Shown here piece after piece: positions 63,220 through 64,000 of a stretch of 64,000 nucleotides of DNA. The notes beneath the pieces were generated by a model. The model worked only from the letters and a program-made list of their open reading frames with translations. It was not told where the DNA came from and made no database searches. Each line of letters starts with the position of its first letter. Within the stretch, counting starts at the first letter, position 1. The position numbers and the translations under genes are program-made. The stretch is from contig NZ_VBSN01000049.1 of assembly GCF_006149045.1 (NCBI RefSeq), forward strand, positions 124,001 to 188,000. Direction: 5' to 3'. The DNA is from Dyadobacter flavalbus (GTDB lineage: Bacteria; Bacteroidota; Bacteroidia; Cytophagales; Spirosomataceae).

Positions 63220-64000
63220 ATGAAATTTCACAAGCCTTTGGCCGTGCTGGGTGCCGCAACTTTGTTTGCGGTACTTGGCGCAGTCGGGCCGCGTTCGGTC
63301 GGGCCGAACGCGGCCAATACTTTTATTAACCCGGAGCCGTCTGATGTAAAACGTCCGCGTGAAGCATGGGTACTGCGTTCGGTGCTCGATGCCCGGCCGA
63401 GAATTCTCAGCATTGCCTTGCATGATAACCTGTGGCTCGCCTACAACACCAAAACAGCAGCATTGTACAAAGCCTGGACGGGAAAAATCAACTTCGGCGG
63501 TCCGGTCTATACCTCTTCACATGGTCCGCAGCCGGTTTCTGCCGGAACGACCTATATGGAAGAACCTGATGAAAATCCATGGCGGATTGAGGCGGACGGC
63601 AAGCAGGTTACGCCTGAAATCAGCTACAAAGGCCATACGATCCTGAACAATCAGGTTACTTTAAAATACGAGCTGGATTATCAGGGCAAGAAAATCGCGG
63701 TGGAGGAAAAACCGGAATTTTTTGACGCTGAAAACGGAAAAGCCGGTTATGAACGCGTTTTTACGGTTTCCAATGTGCCTGCCGGCGCTTCCTTGTCACT
63801 GAATATGCATTTGAATTCTTTGTCAAATGCAACAGATTACAAGACGGACGGAAAATTTTCTGTAACCGAACAACGTGACGAAAATGCCGGAAGCCAGTCT
63901 TTCAAGGCAATAGACGGGAAACTGGTGCTGAACAACAATGGAAAGACTACCTTTTCTGTTAACCTGACCAAAAAACCCGAACAGCCGCAAACAGAGCAAA
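63220..64000 (+). CDS. N-terminal part of a large exported protein, cut by the window edge
   Basis: The frame opens with ATG at 63220, ten bases after the susD stop, and stays open for 260 codons to the window end. A signal peptide (LAVLGAATLFAVLGAVGP) is followed by EAWVLRSVLDARPRILSIALHDNLWLAYNTKTAALYKAWTG and VYTSSHGPQPVS, then a beta-rich region. To me this resembles the N-terminus of the large periplasmic c-type cytochrome/PQQ-like sugar dehydrogenase proteins found beside susCD genes in this group, but the catalytic part lies outside the window. It is probably co-transcribed with susCD. Confidence 0.6.
   Translation, partial: MKFHKPLAVLGAATLFAVLGAVGPRSVGPNAANTFINPEPSDVKRPREAWVLRSVLDARPRILSIALHDNLWLAYNTKTAALYKAWTGKINFGGPVYTSSHGPQPVSAGTTYMEEPDENPWRIEADGKQVTPEISYKGHTILNNQVTLKYELDYQGKKIAVEEKPEFFDAENGKAGYERVFTVSNVPAGASLSLNMHLNSLSNATDYKTDGKFSVTEQRDENAGSQSFKAIDGKLVLNNNGKTTFSVNLTKKPEQPQTEQ
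63287..63315 (+). other. 12-bp GC-rich hairpin inside the signal-peptide coding region
   Basis: GGCCGCGTTCGG (63287-63298) is the exact reverse complement of 63304-63315, with a 5-base loop. It lies within codons ~23-32 of the gene after susD, in a spot functionally similar to the hairpin after the first susD (42011-42052). Confidence 0.65.

Overview
The window reads as chromosome of a Bacteroidota bacterium of the Cytophagales type, probably Dyadobacter or a close relative. The evidence is two SusC/SusD pairs, a hybrid two-component sensor (propeller, kinase, receiver and AraC HTH in one chain), a type IX secretion C-terminal signal, ECF sigma factors, and promoters of the Bacteroidota form (TTG or TTTG, about 16-20 bases, TAnnTTTG). 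The genus is inferred from protein resemblance, not from a marker gene. I saw no rRNA, tRNA, insertion sequence, prophage or CRISPR array.

Layout. 0.2-10 kb: a Tat-exported sugar isomerase-like protein, a YegD-type Hsp70, a GH127 hydrolase, a cytosolic PAS histidine kinase, an MFS carrier and a START-domain protein. 10-20 kb: a small anchored protein, a 1272-residue T9SS cargo with ELWKxDGTxxGT repeats, an ECF sigma operon (sigma, putative anti-sigma, DUF4097-like protein, outer-membrane protein) and a protein with two TonB C-terminal domains. 20-24 kb: a siderophore-type TonB receptor and two small membrane proteins. 24-31 kb: a CheB, a 1754-residue CheB-CheR-PAS-kinase fusion and a lone receiver. 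31-37 kb: a DUF4385 protein, an ABM-fold protein, a glycerophosphodiesterase, a second ECF sigma and a pirin.

36-46.5 kb is a fucose utilisation locus: an AraC regulator diverges from susC, susD, an L-fucose dehydrogenase-like SDR, a zinc alcohol dehydrogenase and a GH95 alpha-L-fucosidase. 46.7-51 kb holds a cytochrome c lipoprotein and a nitric-oxide defence pair (NsrR-like Rrf2 regulator divergent from flavohemoglobin hmp). 51-54 kb holds a ClC channel, a YitT protein and a receiver. 54.2-64 kb holds a hybrid two-component sensor divergent from a second susC/susD pair, followed by the start of a large secreted protein cut by the window edge.

The least explained material is between genes. 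There are two phased 10-bp tandem arrays with a shared C-rich 3' flank (31341-31647 and 34991-35084), several 7-bp arrays (two as inverted pairs flanking the Hsp70 gene), a 76-bp tandem duplication carrying a perfect 16-bp palindrome ahead of an ECF sigma gene, strong hairpins just after both susD genes, and a 21-bp-spaced direct repeat that fits an operator of the hybrid sensor. Two enzymes have altered active sites: the SDR has Asn in place of the YxxxK lysine, and the CheB domain of the large fusion has Asn in place of the catalytic Asp.
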